From assembly GCF_025639885.1 (NCBI RefSeq), contig NZ_CP106738.1:3286001-3350000 (forward strand): DNA of 64,000 nt. Direction: 5' to 3'. The translations under genes were made by a program, and so were the position numbers. A model generated the notes under the pieces. It worked only from the letters and a program-made list of their open reading frames with translations, did no database searches and was not told the DNA's origin. The stretch is from Roseovarius pelagicus (lineage in GTDB: Bacteria; Pseudomonadota; Alphaproteobacteria; Rhodobacterales; Rhodobacteraceae). Positions 51,936 to 61,215 of this stretch are shown here, in pieces. How positions within the stretch are numbered: position 1 is the first letter of the stretch; each line of letters begins with the position of its first letter.

Positions 51936-52483
51936 CAGGCGTCCTCCAGTCCGAATGGTTGATCAACCTTCAGGATAACCGCGATCAGGTCAGCGATCAG
52001 TTGCAGCAACAACAACCCCAGCCCGACGGGCAACGCCAGATAAGGAATCCACAGACGCACGCCCCAGACAGTGTCCGATTTCCAGCCTCGCTCCCACGCG
52101 AAATGCCAGAACTCGTAGCCGTACCAGACCATCACCGAAATGATCACGATCGACATTGTAAGTGTCAGAACACATAGGGCAAACCGTGCTCGTTGGGGCA
52201 GCATAAGCGGGATCAGATCGACATTCACATGCCCGCGCAGCCGTTGGACATATGGCAGCCCGATCAGTGTAGCCGCGATCACCAGATAGACGACCATTTC
52301 CGTCTGCCAGATAGTCGAATGGTTCAGGACGAAGCGGACGAAAATCATCTGACATGTAATGGCGACGGCGGCGACAATCATCGCCGCGGAACACCAACCG
52401 GCAAGTGTCGATATCGCGCCAACAGTTTTGAGAAAGGGGTTTTGCCCAGTATGGGCCGTAGCGGCATCGTGATGGCCTGTCAT
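51935..52483 (-). CDS. TRAP transporter small permease (DctQ type)
   Basis: The 182-residue membrane protein has four hydrophobic segments and the DctQ pattern (NHSTIWQTEMVVYLVIAATLIGLPYVQRLRGHVNVD, spread over residues about 54-90). It is the accessory subunit of the malonate TRAP importer. It lies between the binding-protein gene and the large permease gene. Confidence 0.92.
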   Translation of the reverse strand: MTGHHDAATAHTGQNPFLKTVGAISTLAGWCSAAMIVAAVAITCQMIFVRFVLNHSTIWQTEMVVYLVIAATLIGLPYVQRLRGHVNVDLIPLMLPQRARFALCVLTLTMSIVIISVMVWYGYEFWHFAWERGWKSDTVWGVRLWIPYLALPVGLGLLLLQLIADLIAVILKVDQPFGLEDA

Positions 52484-52542
52484 GGGGTCATCCTCATTGT
52501 CCGGTCAGTGGGCGGGGCAGCGATGTGCCGCCCCGCATGCGA

Positions 52543-53523
52543 TCATTCGACTGCCAGCGCCAGATCAAGCAGCGCCTGACCATCTGGTGTGTCTTCGACA
52601 AACTTGGCGTAGGATGTTGTCTGTGCCAGAGCGCGCCAAGCGTCGAAATCTTCCTGACTCATCTCTGCGATCTCGACACCCGCCTCGCGGAATACATCTG
52701 CCGAGGCTGCGTCTTCTTTCTTGGCCTCTTCCAGATAATAGGTCTGTGCCTTGGCGGCGCCAGCCAGCAACGCGGCCTGCTGTGCCTCGTTCAGACCTTC
52801 GAATGTGGATTTGTTCATCAGCAGCGGCTGATACATGAACCACAACGCAATATCACCAGCGGGGGTGTAGCATTTCACCTGCTCATAGATACGGTAGGAC
52901 ACAAAAGACGACGAAGATGTGTTTGCCGCATCCAGAACGCCAGTCTGCATTGCGTTGTAGATTTCAGACGATGCCATCGACGCAATCGACGCACCGGCAC
53001 CTGCCAGCATCTGCTCGAACGCCTTGCCCGCCGCGCGGGTCTGAAGCCCGGCGATATCCTCTGGCTTGGTGATGCAGCCGTCTGTCCCGGCAAACCCGCC
53101 GGCAAGGTAGCCATGAACCAGCACCATGACGTCATCCTCGGCCATCTTCTCTTCCAACGCGGCCATGAACGGCGATTCATTCATGCGCGCGGCATGATCG
53201 TGGTTCTTTACCAGTCCGGGCATCAGCGTCAGGTTATAGGCGGGTTGCTGGCCACCGGCGTATGACAGAGGCAGGACTGCCATATCCAGTTGGCCACGGC
53301 TAAGTGGTGTATACTGCTCGCGCGCCTTGAACAGGGATTGCGAGCCGAAAATCTTGATTTCAAGATCGACATCAGCGGCGGCAACTTCGTCCGCGACGAT
53401 CTGCGCGACCTGATTACGAATGTCTTGGTTTGACCATTGATGCGACAGCCGCAGTTCTTCGGCCGTCGCAAACCCGGCGGCAAGCCCCATGATCGCGGCT
53501 GTCGTCAGCATTTTCAGTTTCAT
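52543..53523 (-). CDS. TRAP transporter substrate-binding protein (DctP type)
   Basis: The 326-residue periplasmic protein has a signal peptide of about 21 residues (MKLKMLTTAAIMGLAAGFATA) and the DctP fold, with FKAREQYTPLSRGQLDMAV near residue 65 and ASSEIYNAMQTGVLDA near residue 185. It is the first gene of the malonate operon, with the promoter region shared with the divergent GntR regulator. The ligand is inferred from matA and matB. Confidence 0.93.
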   Translation of the reverse strand: MKLKMLTTAAIMGLAAGFATAEELRLSHQWSNQDIRNQVAQIVADEVAAADVDLEIKIFGSQSLFKAREQYTPLSRGQLDMAVLPLSYAGGQQPAYNLTLMPGLVKNHDHAARMNESPFMAALEEKMAEDDVMVLVHGYLAGGFAGTDGCITKPEDIAGLQTRAAGKAFEQMLAGAGASIASMASSEIYNAMQTGVLDAANTSSSSFVSYRIYEQVKCYTPAGDIALWFMYQPLLMNKSTFEGLNEAQQAALLAGAAKAQTYYLEEAKKEDAASADVFREAGVEIAEMSQEDFDAWRALAQTTSYAKFVEDTPDGQALLDLALAVE

Positions 53524-53609
53524 TTGGTTTCCTCCCAGTGATTTCAGGCCGACGCGAATCGGGCCGTATCACGGCACAGTCACGCACCTTGCATCACCAG
53601 TCAACTTTT

Positions 53610-53619
53610 TTGTATACAA
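53610..53619. promoter_or_regulatory. Palindromic operator TTGTATACAA
   Basis: This perfect ten-base palindrome lies between the malonate operon and its divergent regulator. On the minus strand it reads TCTTGTATACAAA, which closely resembles the TCTTGTA/TACA inverted repeat reported for rhizobial MatR. A possible regulator promoter (TTGCAC at 53631, TATTGT at 53653, 16-base spacer) follows it. Confidence 0.7.
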
Positions 53620-53664
53620 GAATATCTATCTTGCACTATTATTGGACTGGTCTATTGTCATCGC

Positions 53665-54318
53665 ATGACAACCCGTAGCGCCGACAAGATTGCCAAGGAA
53701 CTCGAACACCTCGTTTTTACGGGCGCATTTTCCGATGGTGAAAGACTGGACGAGATCAAGCTGTCCAAGCGGTTCGGCGTCTCACGCACCCCGATCCGAG
53801 AGGCGATTCAGAAGCTTGCGCTGTCGGGTCTGGTTGTCCAAGAACCCCGGCGCGGTGCGTTCGTACATCAGCCCGGTCCGGTCGAGCTGATTCAGATGTT
53901 CGAATTTATGGCAGAGCTTGAATCGGCCTGTGGGCATCTCTGTGCCAAACGTATCTCTGACGAGGCATTGGCTTTGCTCGACGCTGCCAATGAAAAATGC
54001 CAGATCGCCTTGGACCACAATGATGTCGACCTCTATTACCTCGAAAACGAACGTTTCCATCATTTGATCTACAAAAGCTCTGGAAATGGATTTCTGGAAC
54101 AAGAAGCGCTCCGTCTGCATCAAAGGCTAAAGCCGTATCGACGCATTCAACTGCATCTGCGTGGACGGATGAAACAGTCGATGGAAGAACACCACGAGAT
54201 TCTGAAGGCGCTGTCAGATGGAAATGGGTGCAACGCTGCTGCCGCCCTGCGGGGGCATGTCGCGATCCAGGGCGAAAAATTCCATCACCTGATGGCAAGC
54301 CTGAAAGAAAAAGAATAG
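53665..54318 (+). CDS. matR: GntR family regulator of malonate catabolism (FCD subfamily)
   Basis: The 217-residue protein has a winged helix (about 10-72, with LSKRFGVSRTPIREAIQKL) and a helical FCD effector domain with metal-site candidates (Asp in ALDHNDVD, His in ENERFHHLIY, His in HHEIL and RGHVAIQGEKFHHL). It is divergent from the TRAP-matA-matB operon with an ideal operator palindrome between them, so it very likely represses the operon until malonate binds. Confidence 0.9.
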   Translation: MTTRSADKIAKELEHLVFTGAFSDGERLDEIKLSKRFGVSRTPIREAIQKLALSGLVVQEPRRGAFVHQPGPVELIQMFEFMAELESACGHLCAKRISDEALALLDAANEKCQIALDHNDVDLYYLENERFHHLIYKSSGNGFLEQEALRLHQRLKPYRRIQLHLRGRMKQSMEEHHEILKALSDGNGCNAAAALRGHVAIQGEKFHHLMASLKEKE

Positions 54319-54656
54319 CACGACACATCGACGTGCATACGCAGGTGCAGGTTCGGGGCTTGGTCGGGAGCGGTGACCTCAACGAGCAGTCAGATTCGAG
54401 CGCAAAGACTAGGTCCTCCTGCGCGGAGATTGCATTCCCTGTAGCCCTAAAGCGACGCGGTAATGACGGGGCTCGCCCTGTCGGCGCAGTCGCACCGATT
54501 TTCCAGTGAAATCACCTTCCTTTGTTTCCAAAGGCACCGTGAAACGCGACTAAATCAACAGAATGTAACAAAAAATAGGTTTTTCTGGCGGTTTCGTGGC
54601 CTTGAGTGATCGACTGGCATAAAATATCTTATGTCTACTCAACAAGAGAACAAGAA
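54319..54656 (+). other. Intergenic region before the DeoR gene
   Basis: This 338-bp gap between matR and the DeoR regulator contains no gene I can support. The last 120 bases are AT-rich and probably carry the regulator promoter. Confidence 0.5.
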
Positions 54657-55430
54657 ATGTCAAAGCACGAGCAGGAAATCCTCAACATCGTTAATCTACG
54701 CGGAACCGTTACCGTGACTGAGGTGGCGCAGATTCTTGATGTATCGGATCAAACGATCAGACGATCGGTCAGGCCGTTGGAAGAGCAGGGGGATCTGAAG
54801 AAGGTTCATGGCGCTTTGGTCAGTACGCAGAACGTAAATGACCCGCCTTTTCTGTCTCGAATGAACAAGAACAGGGCAGCGAAGGTCGCGATAGCAAACA
54901 AGGTTGTCGACCTTGTCGAAAATGGCAGTTCGCTTGCGATTGATACCGGGTCGACCTCGAGCTTCATTGCGCAGGCCCTGCGCCGACGCAAGAACCTGAG
55001 TATCGTGACCAATTCGGTCTTTGTGGCAAGTACACTTTCCATGATTGATGGCAATCGGGTTTTCATGGCAGGCACGCAACTTCGAAACCATGATGGCGCC
55101 GCGTTTGACAAGGCGGCATTCGATGTGATTGCCAGCTTTTCGGTTGATTATTCAATTCTGTCAGCATCGGGTATCGAGCCGAGACTGGGGTTTTTGGGGT
55201 ATGAGCAATGCGAGGTAGATATTGCAAGGGCAATGATCGGTATTTCAAGGCGCACCATCATGGCCGTAGACAAATCAAAGTTTGTCGTGGATGGGCACGT
55301 TCCGCCTTTGCGTCTGCCGAAACTCCGCTCTGATGATATTATCGTATCCGATGCAGTGCCCGATCCCCAGTTTGACGAGATTTTTGGCGGGATAAATCTG
55401 GTAGTCGCGAGCAACAACTTCGCGACATGA
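54657..55430 (+). CDS. DeoR family transcriptional regulator
   Basis: The 257-residue protein starts at 54657 (MSKHEQEILNIV); a longer frame upstream lacks family similarity. The N-terminal DeoR helix-turn-helix is TVTEVAQILDVSDQTIRRSV (about 18-38), followed by the sugar-phosphate-binding domain with IDTGSTSSFIAQAL near residue 100 and IMAVDKSKF near residue 200. Such regulators usually control sugar or polyol operons and sit beside them. Here no such operon is adjacent, so it is an orphan in this window. Its targets are unknown. Confidence 0.9.
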   Translation: MSKHEQEILNIVNLRGTVTVTEVAQILDVSDQTIRRSVRPLEEQGDLKKVHGALVSTQNVNDPPFLSRMNKNRAAKVAIANKVVDLVENGSSLAIDTGSTSSFIAQALRRRKNLSIVTNSVFVASTLSMIDGNRVFMAGTQLRNHDGAAFDKAAFDVIASFSVDYSILSASGIEPRLGFLGYEQCEVDIARAMIGISRRTIMAVDKSKFVVDGHVPPLRLPKLRSDDIIVSDAVPDPQFDEIFGGINLVVASNNFAT

Positions 55431-55660
55431 TCGGCGACAGATGGAAGCAGTACGCCAGAGGTTCTCGGTCGCAATTGCGGGTATAGGCGGACGGGGCGAA
55501 ATGCGTTTGACCAACCGCGCTCACATCTTGCACATGTTATACCAACCATTCCTTCGGGGAGTTCTGATCGAACGCGCCCTGTCAATGCGCCACGTCGGCG
55601 TGTTGGTGCGGCTGATGGTCGATAAATCGCCCGGTTTCCAAAACATTTTGCAATGCAGTG

Positions 55661-55735
55661 TGGCAGCCCGTAGGGGAATCGAACCCCTCTTTCCAGGTTG
55701 AAAACCTGGCGTCCTAACCGATAGACGAACGGGCC
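55661..55735 (-). tRNA. tRNA-Glu (UUC)
   Basis: The minus strand folds into a cloverleaf. The acceptor is GGCCCGT/ACGGGCT and the anticodon arm CCAGG-TTTTCAA-CCTGG, with anticodon TTC at positions 34-36. The T-arm is GAGGGGTTCGATTCCCCT, and the CCA end is encoded. Length is 75 bases including CCA. Confidence 0.97.
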
Positions 55736-55857
55736 AGCGTTGGCGTGAGCCGTTTCCTAGGCAAATCCGGTTTCATGTGCAAGAGGAAAGTTGCCTCGTG
55801 GTCGCAGCAATTTGCATTCGGAGGGCAACGGAGCCTTTGGCGGGGCGGCGGCGGCGA

Positions 55858-57603
55858 TCAACCGGGCTGTGCGGCGTCTTCCAGCCTTAGTTGCGCGCTT
55901 TCGCGGCCTTGCCAGCGGTTGATTTCGAGCCGCCCGGCAAGGTGGAAACGCGCCCCTCCGTGGGCCTCCAGTGCAGGGCCGAGTGGGCCGTCGAACGCGC
56001 CAAAGCTGATTGCGTCCAGCTGTGGGCCCGTACCGTCACCAAAGCGCAGTTTCAGGTGCCGTTCACCGACGCGCTTGGCAAATGTGATCCGCATGTCGGC
56101 AAACGCATAGCGCGGCGCAGGTGCGCTGGCCCCGAACGGACCGGCGGCATCGACCTGTGTGATCAACTCTGGCGTTGCGGCGCCCGGCATCATCAGCCCA
56201 TCCAAGGCGAGGTCGGCAGCACCTGCGCGGTCGGCGCCCTGACGCGCCAGCAAATCAGACAGCCGGTCCATGGCCGCTTGCAACTGGTCGCGCGCGACGG
56301 TCAACCCGGCGGCCATCTTGTGTCCGCCACCTTTGATCAGCAATCCTTCGGCAGCCAGTCGCTGAATGCAGGCTCCCAGATCGACGCCGCTGATTGAACG
56401 ACCGGACCCCTTGCCAATCTCACCATCGAAACCGATGACGATGGCGGGGCGGTTGGCAGCCTCCTTGAGGCGGCTTGCGACGATGCCGACGACGCCGGGG
56501 TGCCAACCCTCCCCGGAGGCCCACACCAATGGGGCGTCGAGCCCTCGTGTTTCGGCCTGATCGAGGGCTGCGGCCTGTACGGCGGCTTCGATTTCGCGCC
56601 GCTCTGTGTTCAATTGATCGAGCCGTTCGGCCATTGCGCGGGCTTCTGCGGGATTGGTGCTTGCCAGTAGGCGCGCGCCCAGATCGGCCTTGCCGATACG
56701 TCCCCCCGCGTTTACGCGCGGGCCCAGCAAATAACCCAGATGATAGGCGGCGGGGGCAGTGTCCAGCCGTGCCACATCTGCAAGGGCCACCAGACCGGGT
56801 CGATTGCGCCGCGCCATGATGCGCAGGCCTTGCCGCACGAACGCGCGATTGACCCCAATCAGGGGGGCGACATCCGCGACCGTGGCCAATGCCACCAAAT
56901 CAAGCATTGCCATCAGGTCAGGCCCGGCTTTGCCTGCTTCACGCAGTTGCCGCCCGGCCTCGACCAAGGCGAGGAACACGACGGCTGCGGCACACAGATG
57001 CGCCAGATCGCCGGTTTCGTCTTGTCGGTTGGGGTTAACGACGGCCAGTGCCTCAGGCAGCGTTTCTGCGCCAAGGTGATGGTCGAGAATGATCACATCG
57101 GCGTCTTTGGCGGCTGCTACGGGGCCGTGGCTCAGCGTTCCGCAATCCACGCAGACAATCAGGTCATGCTCTTTGGCGAGCGCGGCCATTGCCTCGTCAT
57201 TGGGACCGTATCCTTCATCTATACGGTCCGGGACATAGAGTGTTGCGGTGCGCCCCATCTGCCCTAGCCAGTCGAGCAGCAATGCCGCAGAACTGCCGCC
57301 ATCGACGTCGTAATCGGCGAATATGGCAATCCGCTCGGACGCAGCCACCGCTGACAGCAGGCGTGTGGCTGCGCGCTCCATATCCTTCAGGCTACGGGGA
57401 TCGGGCAGGAGATCGCGCAATTGCGGTGCGAGAAAGCTCTCGGCGCCTACGACATCCACACCACGTCGCGCCAGTATCTGACAGAGCGGACGGGGCAGGG
57501 CGGTCTGCTGTGCCAGCGCCTCGGCCTGCCGATCCATTTCTACCGAGGGGCCGACCCAACGCCGACCAGTCAGAGAGTGCGCAACGTTCAGAAATGTTGG
57601 CAC
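55858..57603 (-). CDS. recJ: Single-stranded-DNA-specific exonuclease RecJ
   Basis: RecJ degrades single-stranded DNA 5' to 3' in recombination and mismatch repair. The 581-residue DHH phosphoesterase shows DYDVDG near residue 97, CVDCGT near residue 150, DHH in VIILDHHLG near residue 172, and the DHHA1 motif GGGHKMAAG near residue 425, plus a C-terminal OB-like domain. Length and start are standard. It precedes (in transcription, follows) glpX by 46 bp on the same strand, an order common in Rhodobacteraceae. Confidence 0.95.
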   Translation of the reverse strand: MPTFLNVAHSLTGRRWVGPSVEMDRQAEALAQQTALPRPLCQILARRGVDVVGAESFLAPQLRDLLPDPRSLKDMERAATRLLSAVAASERIAIFADYDVDGGSSAALLLDWLGQMGRTATLYVPDRIDEGYGPNDEAMAALAKEHDLIVCVDCGTLSHGPVAAAKDADVIILDHHLGAETLPEALAVVNPNRQDETGDLAHLCAAAVVFLALVEAGRQLREAGKAGPDLMAMLDLVALATVADVAPLIGVNRAFVRQGLRIMARRNRPGLVALADVARLDTAPAAYHLGYLLGPRVNAGGRIGKADLGARLLASTNPAEARAMAERLDQLNTERREIEAAVQAAALDQAETRGLDAPLVWASGEGWHPGVVGIVASRLKEAANRPAIVIGFDGEIGKGSGRSISGVDLGACIQRLAAEGLLIKGGGHKMAAGLTVARDQLQAAMDRLSDLLARQGADRAGAADLALDGLMMPGAATPELITQVDAAGPFGASAPAPRYAFADMRITFAKRVGERHLKLRFGDGTGPQLDAISFGAFDGPLGPALEAHGGARFHLAGRLEINRWQGRESAQLRLEDAAQPG

Positions 57604-57649
57604 TATCCTGTCCTTTGGTTGGGCAAAACGCTTTGTCGGGCAGAGAGGC

Positions 57650-58615
57650 TCAGGCGATGGGATTGCGGTAGAGCATCCGGCGCACCGAGCCGGTTTTAGA
57701 CCGCATCAGCACGGTTTCGGTTTCTACATATTCCTGGCGTCGCTTTATCCCGGCGACGAGCGAGCCATCGGTAACGCCGGTTGCGGCGAAGATCACATCG
57801 CGCGTGACCATCTCATCGCGACTGTAGACGCGATCGAAATCGGTGATGCCTGCCTTGGTCGCGCGACCGCGCTCATCGTCGTTGCGGAACAACAGCCGTC
57901 CCCAGATTTGGCCGCCCATACACTTTAGTGCAGACGCAGCCAGCACGCCCTCGGGTGCGCCGCCTGAACCCATGTACATGTCGATACCCGTCAGGCGTGC
58001 CTCGGCACAATGGATCACGCCGGCCACATCTCCGTCGGGGATCAGGTAAACGGCGGCTCCCGTACTGCGCAACTCGGCAATGGTGTCCTCGTGGCGCGGG
58101 CGTTCGAGCACGCAAACGGTGATTTCAGAGGGGGCACAGCCCTTGGCCTTGGCCAGTGCTTCGACCCGCTCGCGCGGGGACATGTCCAGCGATACGACGT
58201 CCTTGGGGTAGCCCGGCCCGATGGCCAGTTTGTCCATGTAGACGTCGGGTGCGTGCAACAGACTGCCACGGGGGGCCATTGCAATCACGGTGAGGGCGTT
58301 CGGCATGGCCTTGGCCGTCAATGTCGTGCCTTCCAGCGGGTCGAGGGCGATATCGACGCCGGGGCCGTCGCCGCTGCCCACTTCCTCACCGATATAGAGC
58401 ATCGGCGCCTCGTCGCGTTCTCCCTCGCCGATGACGACGACACCCTTGATCGCCAGCCTGTTCAGCTGTTCGCGCATCGCGTTCACGGCGGCCTGATCCG
58501 CAGCCTTTTCGTCGCCGCGCCCGATCAGGTCGGCGCAGGCCAATGCGGCGGCCTCGGAAACGCGGGCCAGCCCGAGCGATAGCATGCGGTCGTTGAAATC
58601 GGTTTCAGCGGTCAT
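57650..58615 (-). CDS. glpX: Class II fructose-1,6-bisphosphatase
   Basis: GlpX hydrolyses fructose 1,6-bisphosphate in gluconeogenesis. The 321-residue protein has the lithium-sensitive phosphatase motif set: GEGERDEAPML near residue 61, GIDIALDPLEGTTL-type segment (here VDIALDPLEGTTL) near residue 85, and GSGGAPEGVLAA near residue 217. It lies between hom and recJ on the same strand, probably in one transcript (86 bp after hom). Confidence 0.95.
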   Translation of the reverse strand: MTAETDFNDRMLSLGLARVSEAAALACADLIGRGDEKAADQAAVNAMREQLNRLAIKGVVVIGEGERDEAPMLYIGEEVGSGDGPGVDIALDPLEGTTLTAKAMPNALTVIAMAPRGSLLHAPDVYMDKLAIGPGYPKDVVSLDMSPRERVEALAKAKGCAPSEITVCVLERPRHEDTIAELRSTGAAVYLIPDGDVAGVIHCAEARLTGIDMYMGSGGAPEGVLAASALKCMGGQIWGRLLFRNDDERGRATKAGITDFDRVYSRDEMVTRDVIFAATGVTDGSLVAGIKRRQEYVETETVLMRSKTGSVRRMLYRNPIA

Positions 58616-58701
58616 TCGAAGTGTTCCTTATCGGGGTTCGGGGCGTACGCGCGCAGGCGCAATCAGCTTTATCGGCACAAATCAGGTCGCACAAGGGTGG
58701 G

Positions 58702-59988
58702 TCAGACGCTCTCGATCCGCAGGGCCACTGGTTCGGCTGTCATCACGTCCAGCCGCGACATTGTTTCTAACGCAGAATCAAGTGCGGCGCGCGTCGTCTT
58801 GTGCGTCACGATCAGTACAGGCGCAGTGCTGTCGTCGTGCTGGTACTGGCGCATGCGGTCGATCGACACGCCGGCCTCGCCCAGCACTGCGGCAACTTTG
58901 GCCAGCGTGCCGGGTTTGTCCTCCAGACCCAGCCGCAGGTAATATGGGGCAGGCATCACGGCGCGGGCCGGCTTGGCGCATTCCAGCTCGGCGGCGGGGC
59001 GGCCAAAGACAGGCATGCGGAAGCCGCGCGCGATATCCATCACGTCGCCCATCACGGCGCTGGCCGTTGGCCCCATGCCGGCACCTGGGCCGCGCAATAC
59101 GATCTGTTCCACGTTGTCGCCTTCTAGAACGCACATGTTGGTGCCACCCTCCAACTGTCCCAAGGGGCTGTTGTCGGGAACCAAACATGGCGACATGCGC
59201 TGTTCCAGTCCACGGCCGGTCATCTGGCAGACACCCAAGAGTTTGATCCGATAGCCCATGTCGGCGGCGTGGTGGATGTCCTGAATGGTGATCTTTTCGA
59301 TCCCTTCCAGTTCGACCGCGTCGAAATTGACCTGCGTGCCAAAGGCGATGGCAGCCAGCAGCGACAGCTTGTGTCCTGCATCAATACCGCCGACGTCAAG
59401 TGTTGGATCGGCCTCAAGATAACCCAATTGGTTCGCTTCCTCGAAGACCTCTGCATAGGGCAGGCCCGCGGATTGCATGCGCGTCAGGATGTAGTTGCAT
59501 GTACCGTTCATCACACCCATGACCCGGGTGATGTCGTTGCCCGCCAACCCTTCGCTCAGGGCCTTTATCACCGGAATACCGCCTGCAACGGCGGCCTCGA
59601 AACGGATCACGCGACCCGCGGCCTCGGCTGAGAGCGCGAGTTCGTGACCATGATGAGCCAGCAACGCCTTGTTCGCGGTGACCACATCCTTGCCCGCATT
59701 AATCGCGGCTTCGGTCGCGTCCTTGGCGGCGCCTTCGGAGCCACCCATCAACTCGACGAACACATCGACGTCGTCGCGCTGCGCGAGGGCAACAGGGTCG
59801 TTCTCCCACGCGTAATCCGACAGGTTCACACCGCGATCTTTGTCTTTGGTGCGCGCAGAAACAGCGGTGATCTGGATCGGTCGCCCGGCGCGGGCGGCCA
59901 GCAGGTTGGCCTTCTGCCGGATGATCTTGACCGTTCCGACACCGACCGTGCCTAAACCAGCGATTCCGAGGCGCAGTGGGTCAGTCAT
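58702..59988 (-). CDS. hom: Homoserine dehydrogenase
   Basis: Hom reduces aspartate semialdehyde to homoserine for threonine and methionine. The 428-residue protein starts at 59988 (GGAGA upstream). It has the NAD(P) loop GIAGLGTVGVGT, the catalytic domain with MNGTCNYILTRM near residue 180 and the GIDAGHKLSLLAAIAFG segment near residue 215. A C-terminal ACT domain (YYLRLGLEDKPGTLAKVAAVLGE) probably senses threonine. It is the first gene of hom-glpX-recJ. Confidence 0.96.
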   Translation of the reverse strand: MTDPLRLGIAGLGTVGVGTVKIIRQKANLLAARAGRPIQITAVSARTKDKDRGVNLSDYAWENDPVALAQRDDVDVFVELMGGSEGAAKDATEAAINAGKDVVTANKALLAHHGHELALSAEAAGRVIRFEAAVAGGIPVIKALSEGLAGNDITRVMGVMNGTCNYILTRMQSAGLPYAEVFEEANQLGYLEADPTLDVGGIDAGHKLSLLAAIAFGTQVNFDAVELEGIEKITIQDIHHAADMGYRIKLLGVCQMTGRGLEQRMSPCLVPDNSPLGQLEGGTNMCVLEGDNVEQIVLRGPGAGMGPTASAVMGDVMDIARGFRMPVFGRPAAELECAKPARAVMPAPYYLRLGLEDKPGTLAKVAAVLGEAGVSIDRMRQYQHDDSTAPVLIVTHKTTRAALDSALETMSRLDVMTAEPVALRIESV

Positions 59989-60072
59989 GTGGTTGTCTCC
60001 GCTGAAAAATAGGCCTTGCGCGCGATGTACATGGATCGCCGCGTCCATGCAACGCGGGTTTTGATAGCGTTG

Positions 60073-60372
60073 TCAGGAGGCAATCCCGCCTTGCATCCGC
60101 GCCCGCGTGTCTTGGTCAATCACTGTGCGGCGCAGTCGGGCGGCGCGTGATTTCAACCGTGCTACCCGCGATTCCATCGTTTGCGCAGCGTCGGGCGCAA
60201 TGCGCCCTGTTCCAGTCCGAATATCGAGCGTGTCGAGGGGGACAAGGTCAGGATAGGGCGCATCACGGATGTCGTCGCTGACCGCGGCATCCAGTTCGGG
60301 AAACTGGCTGCACGATGCAAGGGCTGCCATCAGGATCAACGCATAGGGCAGGGCGGCGGGCGCAAGGCGCAT
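60073..60372 (-). CDS. Small predicted lipoprotein
   Basis: This roughly 99-residue protein begins MRLAPAALPYALILMAALASCSQ: a signal peptide with a lipobox (LASC) whose cysteine near residue 21 would be lipidated. The mature part is acidic at first (DAAVSDDIRDAPYPDLVPLD) and ends in a basic helix (ESRVARLKSRAARLRRTV). Similar short lipoproteins sit near hom in related genomes, but I know no function. An in-frame ATG six codons upstream (60390) is an alternative start. Confidence 0.72.
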   Translation of the reverse strand: MRLAPAALPYALILMAALASCSQFPELDAAVSDDIRDAPYPDLVPLDTLDIRTGTGRIAPDAAQTMESRVARLKSRAARLRRTVIDQDTRARMQGGIAS

Positions 60373-60461
60373 AGGATAGGTTCCGATCATGGCCCCGGAT
60401 CAGGGCGGTGTGGGTATGTCTTGCCATTCTTTTGCATGTCTGGGCAAGCGGGGGCTTTGAT

Positions 60462-60477
60462 CTGAACAAATGTTCAG
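60462..60477. promoter_or_regulatory. Palindrome upstream of the TetR gene
   Basis: CTGAACA-AA-TGTTCAG is a perfect inverted repeat with seven-base arms and a two-base spacer, ending 13 bases before the TetR start. Size and place are typical for autorepression by the TetR protein. Confidence 0.7.
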
Positions 60478-60490
60478 TTAAATTCGGCGC

Positions 60491-61078
60491 ATGGCCCGCA
60501 CCCAAGGTTCCCATTCTGGCACGACGCGTCCGCGTGTACGTGCCGCCGCCTTGCGGCTATTCGCGCAGCACGGCTACGCGGCGGTTTCGATGCGCAAGAT
60601 CGCGGCCGAAGTAGGGGTGCAGGCAGGGGCGCTCTATAACTATACGCCTGACAAGCAGAGCCTGCTTTTCGACCTGATGCAAAGCCATATGTATGAACTG
60701 CTCGGGGCGTGGGCCGATGTGCCGGGGCGGTGTACGCCTCTGGAGGCATTAGAGGCATTTACCCGATTTCACATTCGTTTCCATTCGCGACGACCCGATG
60801 ACGTGTTTGTTTCCTACATGGAACTGCGCAATCTTGAGCCGGGCAATTTCGGTGTGATCGAGGCGTTGCGCCGGGATTACGAGGAACAACTGGAAACGAT
60901 CATTCGGGACGGAATCGCCAGCGGCGATTTTGTAGCGGCAGAGCCGAAAGTCGCGGCAATGGCTGTGATTGCCATGTTGAATGGGGTGAACACATGGTTC
61001 CGCGAGGCCGGGCGGTTGAGTTTGGAAGACGTCGAAGCACTCTATTGGGAGATGGTGCGCAAAGCCGTGTCGGTGTGA
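60491..61078 (+). CDS. TetR family transcriptional regulator
   Basis: The 195-residue protein has an N-terminal TetR helix-turn-helix (about 16-60, with YAAVSMRKIAAEVGVQAGALYNYTPDKQSLL) and an all-helical ligand domain. An inverted repeat at 60462-60477 overlaps its promoter, suggesting self-control. It is divergent from the small lipoprotein gene and is followed on the same strand by a beta-hydroxyacid dehydrogenase gene 137 bp away, a possible target. Ligand unknown. Confidence 0.92.
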   Translation: MARTQGSHSGTTRPRVRAAALRLFAQHGYAAVSMRKIAAEVGVQAGALYNYTPDKQSLLFDLMQSHMYELLGAWADVPGRCTPLEALEAFTRFHIRFHSRRPDDVFVSYMELRNLEPGNFGVIEALRRDYEEQLETIIRDGIASGDFVAAEPKVAAMAVIAMLNGVNTWFREAGRLSLEDVEALYWEMVRKAVSV

Positions 61079-61215
61079 GCCTTCTATGCGCTAGGCCCGA
61101 AGAGCATGCCAAAGGGTCCAACTAAACCGGGCTTAGGTCGCGAAAATAGTCGACACGTCGCAAACCGCACGTCAGCTTGGCCGGAGTGAATCGCTTTGAG
61201 GCAGGACAGGCACAT

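Noticed and set aside
55441..55701. Open frame running into the tRNA-Glu gene
   Set aside because: It overlaps a well-formed tRNA, lacks a ribosome site and has no similarity I recognise.
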